Shown piece after piece: positions 1 to 6,490 of a DNA stretch of 12,393 nt (positions are counted from its first letter, which is position 1; every line of letters starts with the position of its first letter). The stretch is taken from assembly GCA_019247135.1 (NCBI GenBank), contig JAFAPL010000334.1, positions 1 to 12,393 on the forward strand, read 5' to 3'. Made by a program: the position numbers and the translations under genes. The stretch comes from Chloroflexota bacterium (GTDB lineage: Bacteria > Chloroflexota > UBA6077 > CF-72). The notes beneath the pieces were generated by a model that did no database searches, was not told where the DNA came from, and worked only from the letters and a program-made list of their open reading frames with translations.

Positions 1-635
1 AGATCGGTCCACAAGTACGCGGTCGAGAAGAGGCTGCCGGGTGCCGTCGGATCACCGGCGTCCCACGCGCGGACGAACAGCGCCTTGACCTCGGGCGACT
101 CGAAATATTCGTCCACGACGTCGATAGTGTTGCCGACGAGCAGACGCTCCAACAGGGCGGTCTCACCGGCTGCATCGGCCTGGTCGAACAGCTCCTTCAT
201 GCTCGGCGGCTTACTGAGAAAATGCGGCAACAACAGGCGTGCCACCCGCCGACGAAACTCCTGAAATGCTGGAAAGCTCCGCGCATCGTGGCTGTTCAAG
301 CCGGCGATCGACTCCACCGTCCGCTCGTCACTGTCCCAGATGAGCGCCGAGTGGCCGCTCGGGAACGGCTGCAAGACGTGCGGATCTTGCGGATAGATGT
401 GCAACCCGTGTCGTCGCAGCTCCAGGTCGTCGATGACTTTGCGCTGCAGCATGTGACAGATATACGAGCACGTGGGTGCACGTACGCCCGGCCACAGCTC
501 TTCCGTGATGCAGGCCCCGCCGACGAACGCGCGCCGCTCGAGTACCACGACCTTCAACCCGGCGCGGGCGAGATACCCGGCCGCCACGAGTCCGTTGTGC
601 CCGCCGCCGATTACGAGCACATCCGCGTCTGCCAT
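1..635 (-). CDS. FAD-dependent oxidoreductase, phytoene dehydrogenase-like / PYROXD2 family (C-terminus outside window)
   Basis: The reading frame begins with ATG at 635 and stays open to the left edge, giving about 211 N-terminal residues of a protein that should be near 500. Residues 5-33 form a Rossmann dinucleotide-binding unit: a hydrophobic strand, GGGHNG at 10-15 (GxGxxG type), a helix, then a second strand ending in Glu33, which should bind the FAD ribose. VGGACITEE follows near residue 38, the usual second FAD contact of the phytoene-desaturase/PYROXD2 family. The Cys/His stretch around CSYICHMLQ also fits PYROXD2-like proteins. Family members are flavin oxidoreductases, and most bacterial ones have unknown substrates. 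A weak purine-rich Shine-Dalgarno (GAGAG) lies just before the ATG. The gene diverges from the DUF402 gene across 84 bases. The fold assignment is firm; the substrate is unknown. Confidence 0.88.
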   Translation of the reverse strand, partial: MADADVLVIGGGHNGLVAAGYLARAGLKVVVLERRAFVGGACITEELWPGVRAPTCSYICHMLQRKVIDDLELRRHGLHIYPQDPHVLQPFPSGHSALIWDSDERTVESIAGLNSHDARSFPAFQEFRRRVARLLLPHFLSKPPSMKELFDQADAAGETALLERLLVGNTIDVVDEYFESPEVKALFVRAWDAGDPTAPGSLFSTAYLWTD

Positions 636-719
636 GTCTCTCAGCCTAAGCCCCCGGGCGGCTCGAGGACCAGCTTACCGCTCGACGCGACGTGACAGGC
701 GCGTTGCCCATCCGTTCCA

Positions 720-1325
720 GTGCACGTGGCGGCCCCGCGGAGTATCCTGTTCCGGTCCGTTTTTCGCGGTCGGGTCATTTACGCAACGCCCGCCTGGCTG
801 CTCGAGGAGGCCGCCGACCACGTCGTGATCGGACTGGTCGCGGGCTCCGAGACGGCGCAACTGGCGGATGGGCGCAGCGTGCAGCTGGAGCGACTGGCTA
901 ACGGAACCGAGCGGCTGGAGCCGACGCCGTGGCACACCACACATTGTGTGTGGCTGATGCCCTTCGATGTCGCATACGCGATCGGACATTTCTGGAATGC
1001 GGCAACTGGGGAGTTTCTCGGTCACTACGTCAATCTGCAGGCTCCACTTCGGCGCACCACGCTTGGCTTCGACGCGATGGATCACGTGCTGGATATCGTC
1101 GTCGATGCTGACGGAAGGTGGCATTGGAAGGACGAGGACGAGCTCGCGGAAGCCGTTCGATTGGGCATATTTTCAGCAGATGAAGCGGTCGTGATCCGGG
1201 CCGAAGGAGAACGGGTCGTGGCGCAGCTGGATGATCTCCTGCCGACTGGCTGGGAAACGTGGTGGCCCGACCCGACGTGGCACACACTGAGACTCCCTGC
1301 CGATTGGCGGCATGTTGATCGATGA
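720..1325 (+). CDS. DUF402 domain protein (FomD-like)
   Basis: This 201-residue protein matches the DUF402 family across its C-terminal two thirds. It has a Trp/Tyr-rich entry segment, then RRTT-GFD from about residue 111, a D-x-LDIVVDADG strand near 120-130, WKDEDE at about 136-141, and a closing WWPDPTW...LP-DW segment. The conserved Asp and Glu residues are the expected metal ligands. The characterised member FomD, from fosfomycin biosynthesis, hydrolyses a cytidylylated phosphonate intermediate, and other members act on nucleoside di- and triphosphates. Nothing nearby suggests phosphonate chemistry, so a general nucleotide-phosphate hydrolase is the safest reading. The start is GTG at 720, with another GTG two codons later, and neither has a clear ribosome binding site. 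The MFS gene follows directly and is probably co-transcribed. Confidence 0.85.
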   Translation: MHVAAPRSILFRSVFRGRVIYATPAWLLEEAADHVVIGLVAGSETAQLADGRSVQLERLANGTERLEPTPWHTTHCVWLMPFDVAYAIGHFWNAATGEFLGHYVNLQAPLRRTTLGFDAMDHVLDIVVDADGRWHWKDEDELAEAVRLGIFSADEAVVIRAEGERVVAQLDDLLPTGWETWWPDPTWHTLRLPADWRHVDR

Positions 1326-1370
1326 CATCCCGGGTCCCCAGGCGCCGGCGGCAGCGCGCGTTGGTTATTC

Positions 1371-2615
1371 TTGCAGTTTGTGCTGGAGGCGACGGCCCGG
1401 CGGGGCCAGCCCGCGCTGAAGTATCACAACGCCCGCCTGTTCGTCGCGGGTCAGGGACTCTCGAACATCGGCACGTTCTCGCAAACGGTCGCCTTGTCGC
1501 TGCTCGTCCTGCAGCTGACGGACAGCGGTCTCGCACTCGGGAGTGTTATGGCCGCCCAGGCTCTGCCGATCATGCTGCTCGGGCCGTGGGCGGGCACCGT
1601 GCTGGACCGGCTGCCGCTGCGGCGCATCCTGTTCGTGACCGCGCTCATGGGCGCGCTGCAGGCAATCTGCCTGTCCGTGCTCGCGTTCACCGGCACGATC
1701 AACTTCGGTTCCGTGTTGGGACTTGCAGTTGCGCTCGGATGTATCCAGGTGTTCGATCGGCCGGGCAGCCAGGCCTTCATCGCGGAGCTCGTGCCGCGTC
1801 AGGCGATCGCTGGCGCGGTCGGGCTGGCCAGTTCGGCACAAGCCATCGGCAGGCTCGGCGGTCCGGCTCTCGCGGCCGTGCTGTACGCGTGGGCGGGAGC
1901 CGGCAGCGTCTTCGCCGTCAACGCAGCCTCGTTTGCCGCCGTCGTCGTGGCGCTGGCGTTGCTACGAACTTCCGAGATGGTGCCGCGCAACGTTCACGGC
2001 ACCAAGCGAGCCGACATGGCGACTGCGCTGCGATTCGCGTGGCACGCTCCAGCGATTCGCTCCGCTCTCCTCGCCAACGCGCTCATCGGCTTGCTCGCGT
2101 TCAATTTTCCGACGTTCTTTGCGTCCATCTCCAGTCTGACCTTTTCACAGCCGAATCTGTTTGGTGCGGCCGAGAGCGTGAACGCCGTCACGAGTCTCGC
2201 CGCGGGTGTGCTGCTGGGTCGGCAGGGCCGACAGCCCACATTGAGGACGGTGGGCATCGCTGCCATAGCACTGGGCAGCTCGCTGGCGTGGGTCGCACTC
2301 TCGCCGACTGGTGTGGTGTTCCTTGCGGCGATGCCATTCTTCGGCGCTGCTGTCGTCTGGTACGCCACGAGTTCCCAGGCGATGGTTCAGCAGCGTTCGC
2401 CATCGGAGATGGGCGGACGAATGATGAGCCTGTACACGCTTGGCTCGATGGGCACGACGCCGGTGGGTGCATTGATCGTCGGCGCCGTAATCGACCACTG
2501 GTCACCGCGCGCGGCGATTGGACTCGGAGCATCGACCGCCATAGTGGCGGGCCTGGTCCTCGTGCTTCTCTGGCATACCCTGCAGCATTCCCGAAGCACC
2601 GAACAGCGTGCATGA
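1371..2615 (+). CDS. MFS transporter, EntS-like exporter type
   Basis: This 414-residue, strongly hydrophobic protein has about 11-12 predicted membrane segments. The N-terminus contains YHNARLFVAGQGLSNIGTF, which resembles the LRxxNFRxLWxGQxxSxxGxx opening of the EntS-like drug and siderophore exporter group. The MFS signature loop (motif A) is GPWAGTVLDRLPLRR at residues 71-85, between helices 2 and 3. A polar loop at about residues 200-225 separates the two six-helix halves. Such proteins usually export small molecules using the proton gradient; the substrate cannot be read from sequence. The start is uncertain: the most upstream usable codon is TTG at 1371, followed by GTG at 1380, and neither has a Shine-Dalgarno. 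The upstream DUF402 gene ends 45 bases before. The 3' end converges on the DUF917 gene with only 23 bases between them. Confidence 0.85.
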   Translation: MQFVLEATARRGQPALKYHNARLFVAGQGLSNIGTFSQTVALSLLVLQLTDSGLALGSVMAAQALPIMLLGPWAGTVLDRLPLRRILFVTALMGALQAICLSVLAFTGTINFGSVLGLAVALGCIQVFDRPGSQAFIAELVPRQAIAGAVGLASSAQAIGRLGGPALAAVLYAWAGAGSVFAVNAASFAAVVVALALLRTSEMVPRNVHGTKRADMATALRFAWHAPAIRSALLANALIGLLAFNFPTFFASISSLTFSQPNLFGAAESVNAVTSLAAGVLLGRQGRQPTLRTVGIAAIALGSSLAWVALSPTGVVFLAAMPFFGAAVVWYATSSQAMVQQRSPSEMGGRMMSLYTLGSMGTTPVGALIVGAVIDHWSPRAAIGLGASTAIVAGLVLVLLWHTLQHSRSTEQRA

Positions 2616-2638
2616 TTCACAGCAGCCCGCGTCGATAA

Positions 2639-3745
2639 TCAAGACGAGAGTGCGCTCCAGGGCGTTTTTTCACCAGCCGGCGGGAGCGGCTGGAAATCGA
2701 GCTCATAGCCGAACGCGCGCGGTCCGACCACCGCCAATGCTTCTGGAGTGGACAGCATCGGATGACACGGCACTCCGATCACCGCCACGCGCTGGCCGTA
2801 CCGCAGCAGCTCGGTCGTAATGGGCTCGGCATCGATGACCGCGACGACACAGATCAGGTCCGGCACCGTTGCGACCACCTGGCCGCCCACGCGGGCGATC
2901 AGGTTTTCATTCTGAAAGTCGATTTCCATCTCGTTCCCGTAAGGCCCATTGCCGCGTAGCGAGAGCCGACCGCGCGCGAAGCCCGTCGCGGTGCGGCGCT
3001 CCACGTCGGTGATCTTGCCCACGAGCATCAGTGCTCCACCAGTTGCGGTGAGCAGGGCTTCGATCGGATCGGAATGACTTCGACGAGCTCTGCGCACGCT
3101 ATCACCAAGGTCTCGCGCGACTGATAATGTGCGTGGGATCGCGGTCCGCTTGAGCTCGGCACCCGTCATCGGCGCCAACGCCATGCCTGCCGTACCGCCC
3201 ATCTCGATCGCCAGCGTGCGTGCCAGGCGTTCCAGGTGCTTCGCATTGCTCGCCGCTGTGAACACGGCCGACGCGCCTTTGTCATCCGCGATCGCGGCCG
3301 GGCACGCTGGCACGCCGTACATGAAGTACGTAACCATCTGGAGCTCAGGAAAGGCGCGACCCATGCCGTCCGCGTCCACCATCGGCACGCCTGCCTGCGC
3401 GGCAGCGACGAGAGGACGAATGGAGTTTCCACCCCCCACTTCCATCGGTACAGTGGCCGCGAACTGGAGCCGCATGTGGTCAGCCAGAGCCCGCAGAGCA
3501 CGGACCTCTTCGTCGCCGCGACGCAATTTCTCGACGGAGACGGTCGGTGCGCCGATGCCACCGGACCCCACCACCCACGCATCGTCGGGCACCTCCACTG
3601 GATCAATGATGTCGAAGCGCGCACCGCGGTCCAGCTCGCATTGCGCCCAGACCTTCGCGACGTACGCGTTGCCACCACCACCGGTACCGAGGATGCCGGC
3701 GCCAACCGCGAGCGACTCCAGGGTGTCTTTATCGACGCGCCACAT
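2639..3745 (-). CDS. DUF917 family protein (S-methyl thiohydantoin desulfurase-like)
   Basis: This 368-residue protein matches the DUF917 / S-Me-THD family over its full length. The N-terminal hallmark LGTGGGGNAYVA is at residues 19-30. Next come SGGIGAPTVSVEKL (61-74), EVGGGNSIRP (102-111) and the very characteristic VDADGMGRAFPELQM (123-137). The C-terminal half is the usual beta-rich domain ending near AVVGPRAFGYELDF. One family member has been described as an S-methyl thiohydantoin desulfurase, and the genes commonly sit beside hydantoinase/oxoprolinase subunits, as here. The ATG at 3745 lies inside the end of the upstream HyuA-like gene, a 17-base overlap that implies one transcript and probably coupled translation. 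GAGAG lies about eight bases before the start. Assignment to the family is firm. Desulfurisation of a thiohydantoin is an inference from a family in which few members have been tested. Confidence 0.88.
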   Translation of the reverse strand: MWRVDKDTLESLAVGAGILGTGGGGNAYVAKVWAQCELDRGARFDIIDPVEVPDDAWVVGSGGIGAPTVSVEKLRRGDEEVRALRALADHMRLQFAATVPMEVGGGNSIRPLVAAAQAGVPMVDADGMGRAFPELQMVTYFMYGVPACPAAIADDKGASAVFTAASNAKHLERLARTLAIEMGGTAGMALAPMTGAELKRTAIPRTLSVARDLGDSVRRARRSHSDPIEALLTATGGALMLVGKITDVERRTATGFARGRLSLRGNGPYGNEMEIDFQNENLIARVGGQVVATVPDLICVVAVIDAEPITTELLRYGQRVAVIGVPCHPMLSTPEALAVVGPRAFGYELDFQPLPPAGEKTPWSALSS

Positions 3746-5288
3746 ACGGGTCTCTCAAGTTGCCGACGACTTTCACTCGAACGCGCGTCGCGTTGCCTGG
3801 CAAATAGGCGAGCGGCACGTCCTCCGAGTCGACGACCTGGATGGTCGTTGGGTCCGCGCCCGCGGCCACGGCACGGTCGGCGGCGTCACGATGTGCTTCC
3901 TGCACGACCTCCAGGCGCGTCAACCCGTCGAGGGTGCGAACACGATCGATCTCACCGCTGACCTGAGCGATCGCTGCGCCAATCGCGTTGGCCACGGATG
4001 AGTGTTCCGGACGTACGACTTCGCTGGCACCGGTCAACTCTCCTCTGAGCAGAATGCTGCCGCCGCCCACCAGTACGACTGGCACAGCGGCTTCGCTGGT
4101 CTTGACCTGATCGATCGCGTCCGCAAGGCGCGTTCGGACCAGCTCGAGCACCGCGGGCGCGAGCGCGCGCTCCGCCGGTGCGAGTGTCGTCGCATCGCCC
4201 AACTGCAGCGCGCCGGCGGCAACGGCAGCGTCTGTGGCGGTGAAGACGTCGCCGCCGAAGACACGAGCTTGCTCCGTCAGGCGGTAGCCAACGCTATCTG
4301 GACCGACCCGCAGCGGATCCGTGTGAATCAAACTGCCGCCGCCGAGGCCGAGCGACAGCAAATCCGGCATGCGAAAATTCGTGCGCACCCCACCCACCTT
4401 CACGGCAACGCCAGCTTCGCGTGGAAACCCGGAGGACAGGGCGCCCACATCCGATGTCGTCCCGCCGACGTCGATCACGATCGCGTCGGGTAAGCCGGAA
4501 AGATACGCAGCGCCGCGCATCGAATTTGTAGGTCCACTGGCGAAGGTGAGAACTGGATAGCGGCGCGCGAACTCCGCCGACATGAGCGTGCCGTCGTTCT
4601 GCGACAAATACAATGGCGCCCCAACCCCGAGCTCGCGCAGCGCTTCTTGCATCGCGGTGATCGTCCGCTCGGCCAGCTCGCTCAGGCATGCATTCAAAAC
4701 ACATGCGTTTTCTCGCTCCAGCAGACCCAGCCGGCCGATCTCGTTTGACAGGCTGAAGGTCAGATGCGGAAGCTGCTCGCGCAAGATTGCGGCAGCCTCC
4801 TGCTCCAGATCGGCGCGAATTGGACTGAACACCGCGCACACCGCCACGGCGCGGGCGCCGTGACGCTGGATGTCCGCGGCGATGTTCCGCAGCTCGTTTG
4901 GATCGAGTGGTGCAATCGGTCGGCCGTCGAACTCGTAGCCGCCGTGGGCGAGATAGCCGTGTCCGCTTATGACACGGCGTAGCTGGTCCGGCCAGTCCGC
5001 CAGTGGCGGAACGGAGGCCGTCGCCGGAAGGCCCAGACGTACGACCGCGGTGGGCGAGAGGTGCCGCCCCTGCACCACGGCGTTCGTGAAGTGTGTGGTT
5101 CCGATCATCAGACCGGTGATTTGATGCACCGGGAGCTCGGCGCGCGCCAGTGCTTCGGTGACGCTGCCGACGATCCCGCTCGTCACGTCGCTGGTGGTCG
5201 GTGTCTTGGCCCAGGCACGCAGTGAGTCACCGTCCATGACGACGGCATCTGTATTGGTGCCGCCAACGTCCACTCCGACTCGCAGCAT
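3729..5288 (-). CDS. Hydantoinase/oxoprolinase family protein, HyuA-type subunit
   Basis: The product is an ASKHA-fold protein of the hydantoinase A / oxoprolinase family. It shows the phosphate-1 loop GVDVGGTNTD (residues 5-14), IGTTHFTNAV near residue 65, FASGPTNSMRGAA, the phosphate-2 loop IDVGGTTSDVG at about 271-282, and LGLGGGS followed by a late VLVGGGS adenosine motif. Such proteins use ATP to open cyclic amides (hydantoins, 5-oxoproline) or act in acetone/acetophenone carboxylases, usually with a HyuB partner. No HyuB lies in this window; the partner is instead the DUF917 protein directly downstream. I chose ATG at 5288 (519 residues) because MLRVGVDVGGT is the normal family start. 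TTG at 5312 is in frame and would add eight residues. A GAGGGG sequence abuts this ATG, which is closer than ideal. Family assignment is firm; the ring opened is unknown. Confidence 0.88.
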   Translation of the reverse strand: MLRVGVDVGGTNTDAVVMDGDSLRAWAKTPTTSDVTSGIVGSVTEALARAELPVHQITGLMIGTTHFTNAVVQGRHLSPTAVVRLGLPATASVPPLADWPDQLRRVISGHGYLAHGGYEFDGRPIAPLDPNELRNIAADIQRHGARAVAVCAVFSPIRADLEQEAAAILREQLPHLTFSLSNEIGRLGLLERENACVLNACLSELAERTITAMQEALRELGVGAPLYLSQNDGTLMSAEFARRYPVLTFASGPTNSMRGAAYLSGLPDAIVIDVGGTTSDVGALSSGFPREAGVAVKVGGVRTNFRMPDLLSLGLGGGSLIHTDPLRVGPDSVGYRLTEQARVFGGDVFTATDAAVAAGALQLGDATTLAPAERALAPAVLELVRTRLADAIDQVKTSEAAVPVVLVGGGSILLRGELTGASEVVRPEHSSVANAIGAAIAQVSGEIDRVRTLDGLTRLEVVQEAHRDAADRAVAAGADPTTIQVVDSEDVPLAYLPGNATRVRVKVVGNLRDPYVARR

Positions 5289-5347
5289 CCCCTCATTGAT
5301 ACAGGCGCGCAACGCCGGCCGTCACGCTACAGGCCCGCCCAGACTAG

Positions 5348-5385
5348 ATTGAGTGAGGCCAGCTACGATTGGGTGAGTTGCCTCA
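5348..5385. promoter_or_regulatory. Possible operator: 20-bp-spaced direct repeat plus inverted repeat in a divergent gap
   Basis: ATTGAGTGAG at 5348-5357 is repeated as ATTGGGTGAG at 5368-5377, start to start exactly 20 bases, about two helical turns. TGAGGC at 5354-5359 is also mirrored by GCCTCA at 5380-5385. The elements lie between the divergent hydantoinase and 2-hydroxyacid dehydrogenase genes and run into the extreme 5' end of the latter as called. This is suitable for a dimeric regulator controlling both directions, but the match is short and no regulator gene is adjacent. Confidence 0.25.
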
Positions 5386-6409
5386 GCCTGGTTCTCGTGT
5401 TGAAGTGCTCATCGCCTCGCCGCTCGAGGACGAACTCGTCCAGCGTATCGTCGACTGCGATCCGCGGCTCCGCGTGACGTACCGCCCAGACTTGCTCGGC
5501 ACGCCGCGCTATCCGGCCGACCATCACCCGAAGGTCGACCGCACCCCCCAACAAGCGGCCGAATGGACCGACCTGCTCGCCTGCGCCGAGGTCATGCTCG
5601 ACGTCGATCAGCCCAGCACCGAGGGCCTGTTGAAGCGCGCGCCGCGCCTGCGCTGGATCCAATCGAGCAGCTCCGGAATCGGCGAGTGGGTGCGCCGACT
5701 GGGCCTGGTAGAGAGCCCAATCACCGTGACCAACGCCGCCGGGATCCACGCGGCTCCGCTCGCGGAGTTCGTCGTGTTCGCGATGCTCTATTTCGCCAGG
5801 CGTTGGCCGAGGATGGTCCAGGAGCAACGAGCCCACCACTGGGAGCGCTGTGCCATCGAGACGTTGCATGGCAAGACGCTCGGCATTGTTGGATTGGGCA
5901 GGGTGGGTCAGCAGATCGCGCGCATGGCCAAACCCTTCGGCGTGCGCGTCATTGGAACGCGCCGATCCGCATCCGCAATTGACGGCATCGACCGTGTCTA
6001 CGCACCCAACGAGCTGTCCCAGGTGCTCCAGCTGAGCGACTATCTCGTGTTGATCGTGCCGCTCACCTCAGAGACACGGGCGTTGATCGGCGCGCAAGAG
6101 CTGGCGCAACTGAAGTCAACGGCAGTCTTGATCAACATCGCCCGCGGTGCGGTACTGGATGAATCCGCACTGGTGGAGGCATTGAGAGACGGCCGTATCG
6201 CCGGCGCGGCGCTGGACGTCGTGGCACATGAACCTCTCGCATCTGACAGTCCACTGTGGGACATGCCCAACGTGCTGATAACGCCGCACAGCATGAGCAC
6301 CGCGCATGACGAAAACGCACGGCTGGTGGAGTTGTTCTGCGACAATCTCGGGCGTTACCTGAACAGCCAGCCGCTGCGCAACCAGATCGACAAGGTCCGA
6401 GGCTACTGA
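5369..6409 (+). CDS. D-2-hydroxyacid dehydrogenase, probably NADP-dependent
   Basis: The 346-residue product matches the D-isomer-specific 2-hydroxyacid dehydrogenase family over its full length. The coenzyme domain has GIVGLGRVGQQIA (172-184; GxGxxG at 175-180). The catalytic set is complete: Arg259 in NIARGAVLDE, Glu288 in VAHEPL, and His307 in TPHSMS. After the second Rossmann strand the sequence is VIGTRRS (195-200), with arginines where NAD-specific enzymes usually carry an acidic residue, so NADP(H) is the likelier coenzyme. The reaction is reversible reduction of a 2-keto acid to a D-2-hydroxy acid. TTG at 5369 is the longest start. TTG at 5378 (preceded by GGGTGAG) and GTG at 5405 are alternatives, and the latter begins at the first beta strand. 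It diverges from the hydantoinase/DUF917 pair and may process a product of that pathway; the substrate is not readable. Confidence 0.9.
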   Translation: MGELPQPGSRVEVLIASPLEDELVQRIVDCDPRLRVTYRPDLLGTPRYPADHHPKVDRTPQQAAEWTDLLACAEVMLDVDQPSTEGLLKRAPRLRWIQSSSSGIGEWVRRLGLVESPITVTNAAGIHAAPLAEFVVFAMLYFARRWPRMVQEQRAHHWERCAIETLHGKTLGIVGLGRVGQQIARMAKPFGVRVIGTRRSASAIDGIDRVYAPNELSQVLQLSDYLVLIVPLTSETRALIGAQELAQLKSTAVLINIARGAVLDESALVEALRDGRIAGAALDVVAHEPLASDSPLWDMPNVLITPHSMSTAHDENARLVELFCDNLGRYLNSQPLRNQIDKVRGY

Positions 6410-6434
6410 CGAATTGGTGCTGGGGGCTCGTTTA

Positions 6435-6466
6435 TTGCACTGAGGCGGGACGGCGGCTGATATGAT
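6435..6466 (+). promoter_or_regulatory. Possible sigma-70-like promoter upstream of the SARP-cyclase gene
   Basis: TTGCAC at 6435-6440 resembles a -35 box and TATGAT at 6461-6466 matches five of six -10 bases. The 20-base spacer is longer than ideal, so this is only a candidate. It lies about 25 bases before the proposed GTG start, in the 81-base gap after the dehydrogenase gene. Confidence 0.22.
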
Positions 6467-6490
6467 GCGCGCTCGGTAGCCTGCCTATGT

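Noticed and set aside
1322..2638. A 438-codon open frame on the plus strand overlapping the MFS gene
   Set aside because: It is longer than the MFS frame, but its product is Arg/Gly/Ala-rich with no membrane segments or family motifs. It is the out-of-frame shadow of a GC-rich membrane protein gene.
2673..2693. Perfect 7-bp inverted repeat CCAGCCG/CGGCTGG with a T6 run at 2665-2670, as a terminator
   Set aside because: It lies inside the DUF917 coding end. For the plus strand the T-run precedes the hairpin, and for the minus strand the tail is A-rich, so neither orientation is a normal intrinsic terminator. A smaller stem at 2653-2664 before the T-run has only about four pairs.
3129..4001. 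A 290-codon plus-strand frame opposite the DUF917 and hydantoinase genes
   Set aside because: Its composition (Arg, Ala, Ser, Pro) is that of an antisense shadow, and both opposing genes have full-length family matches.
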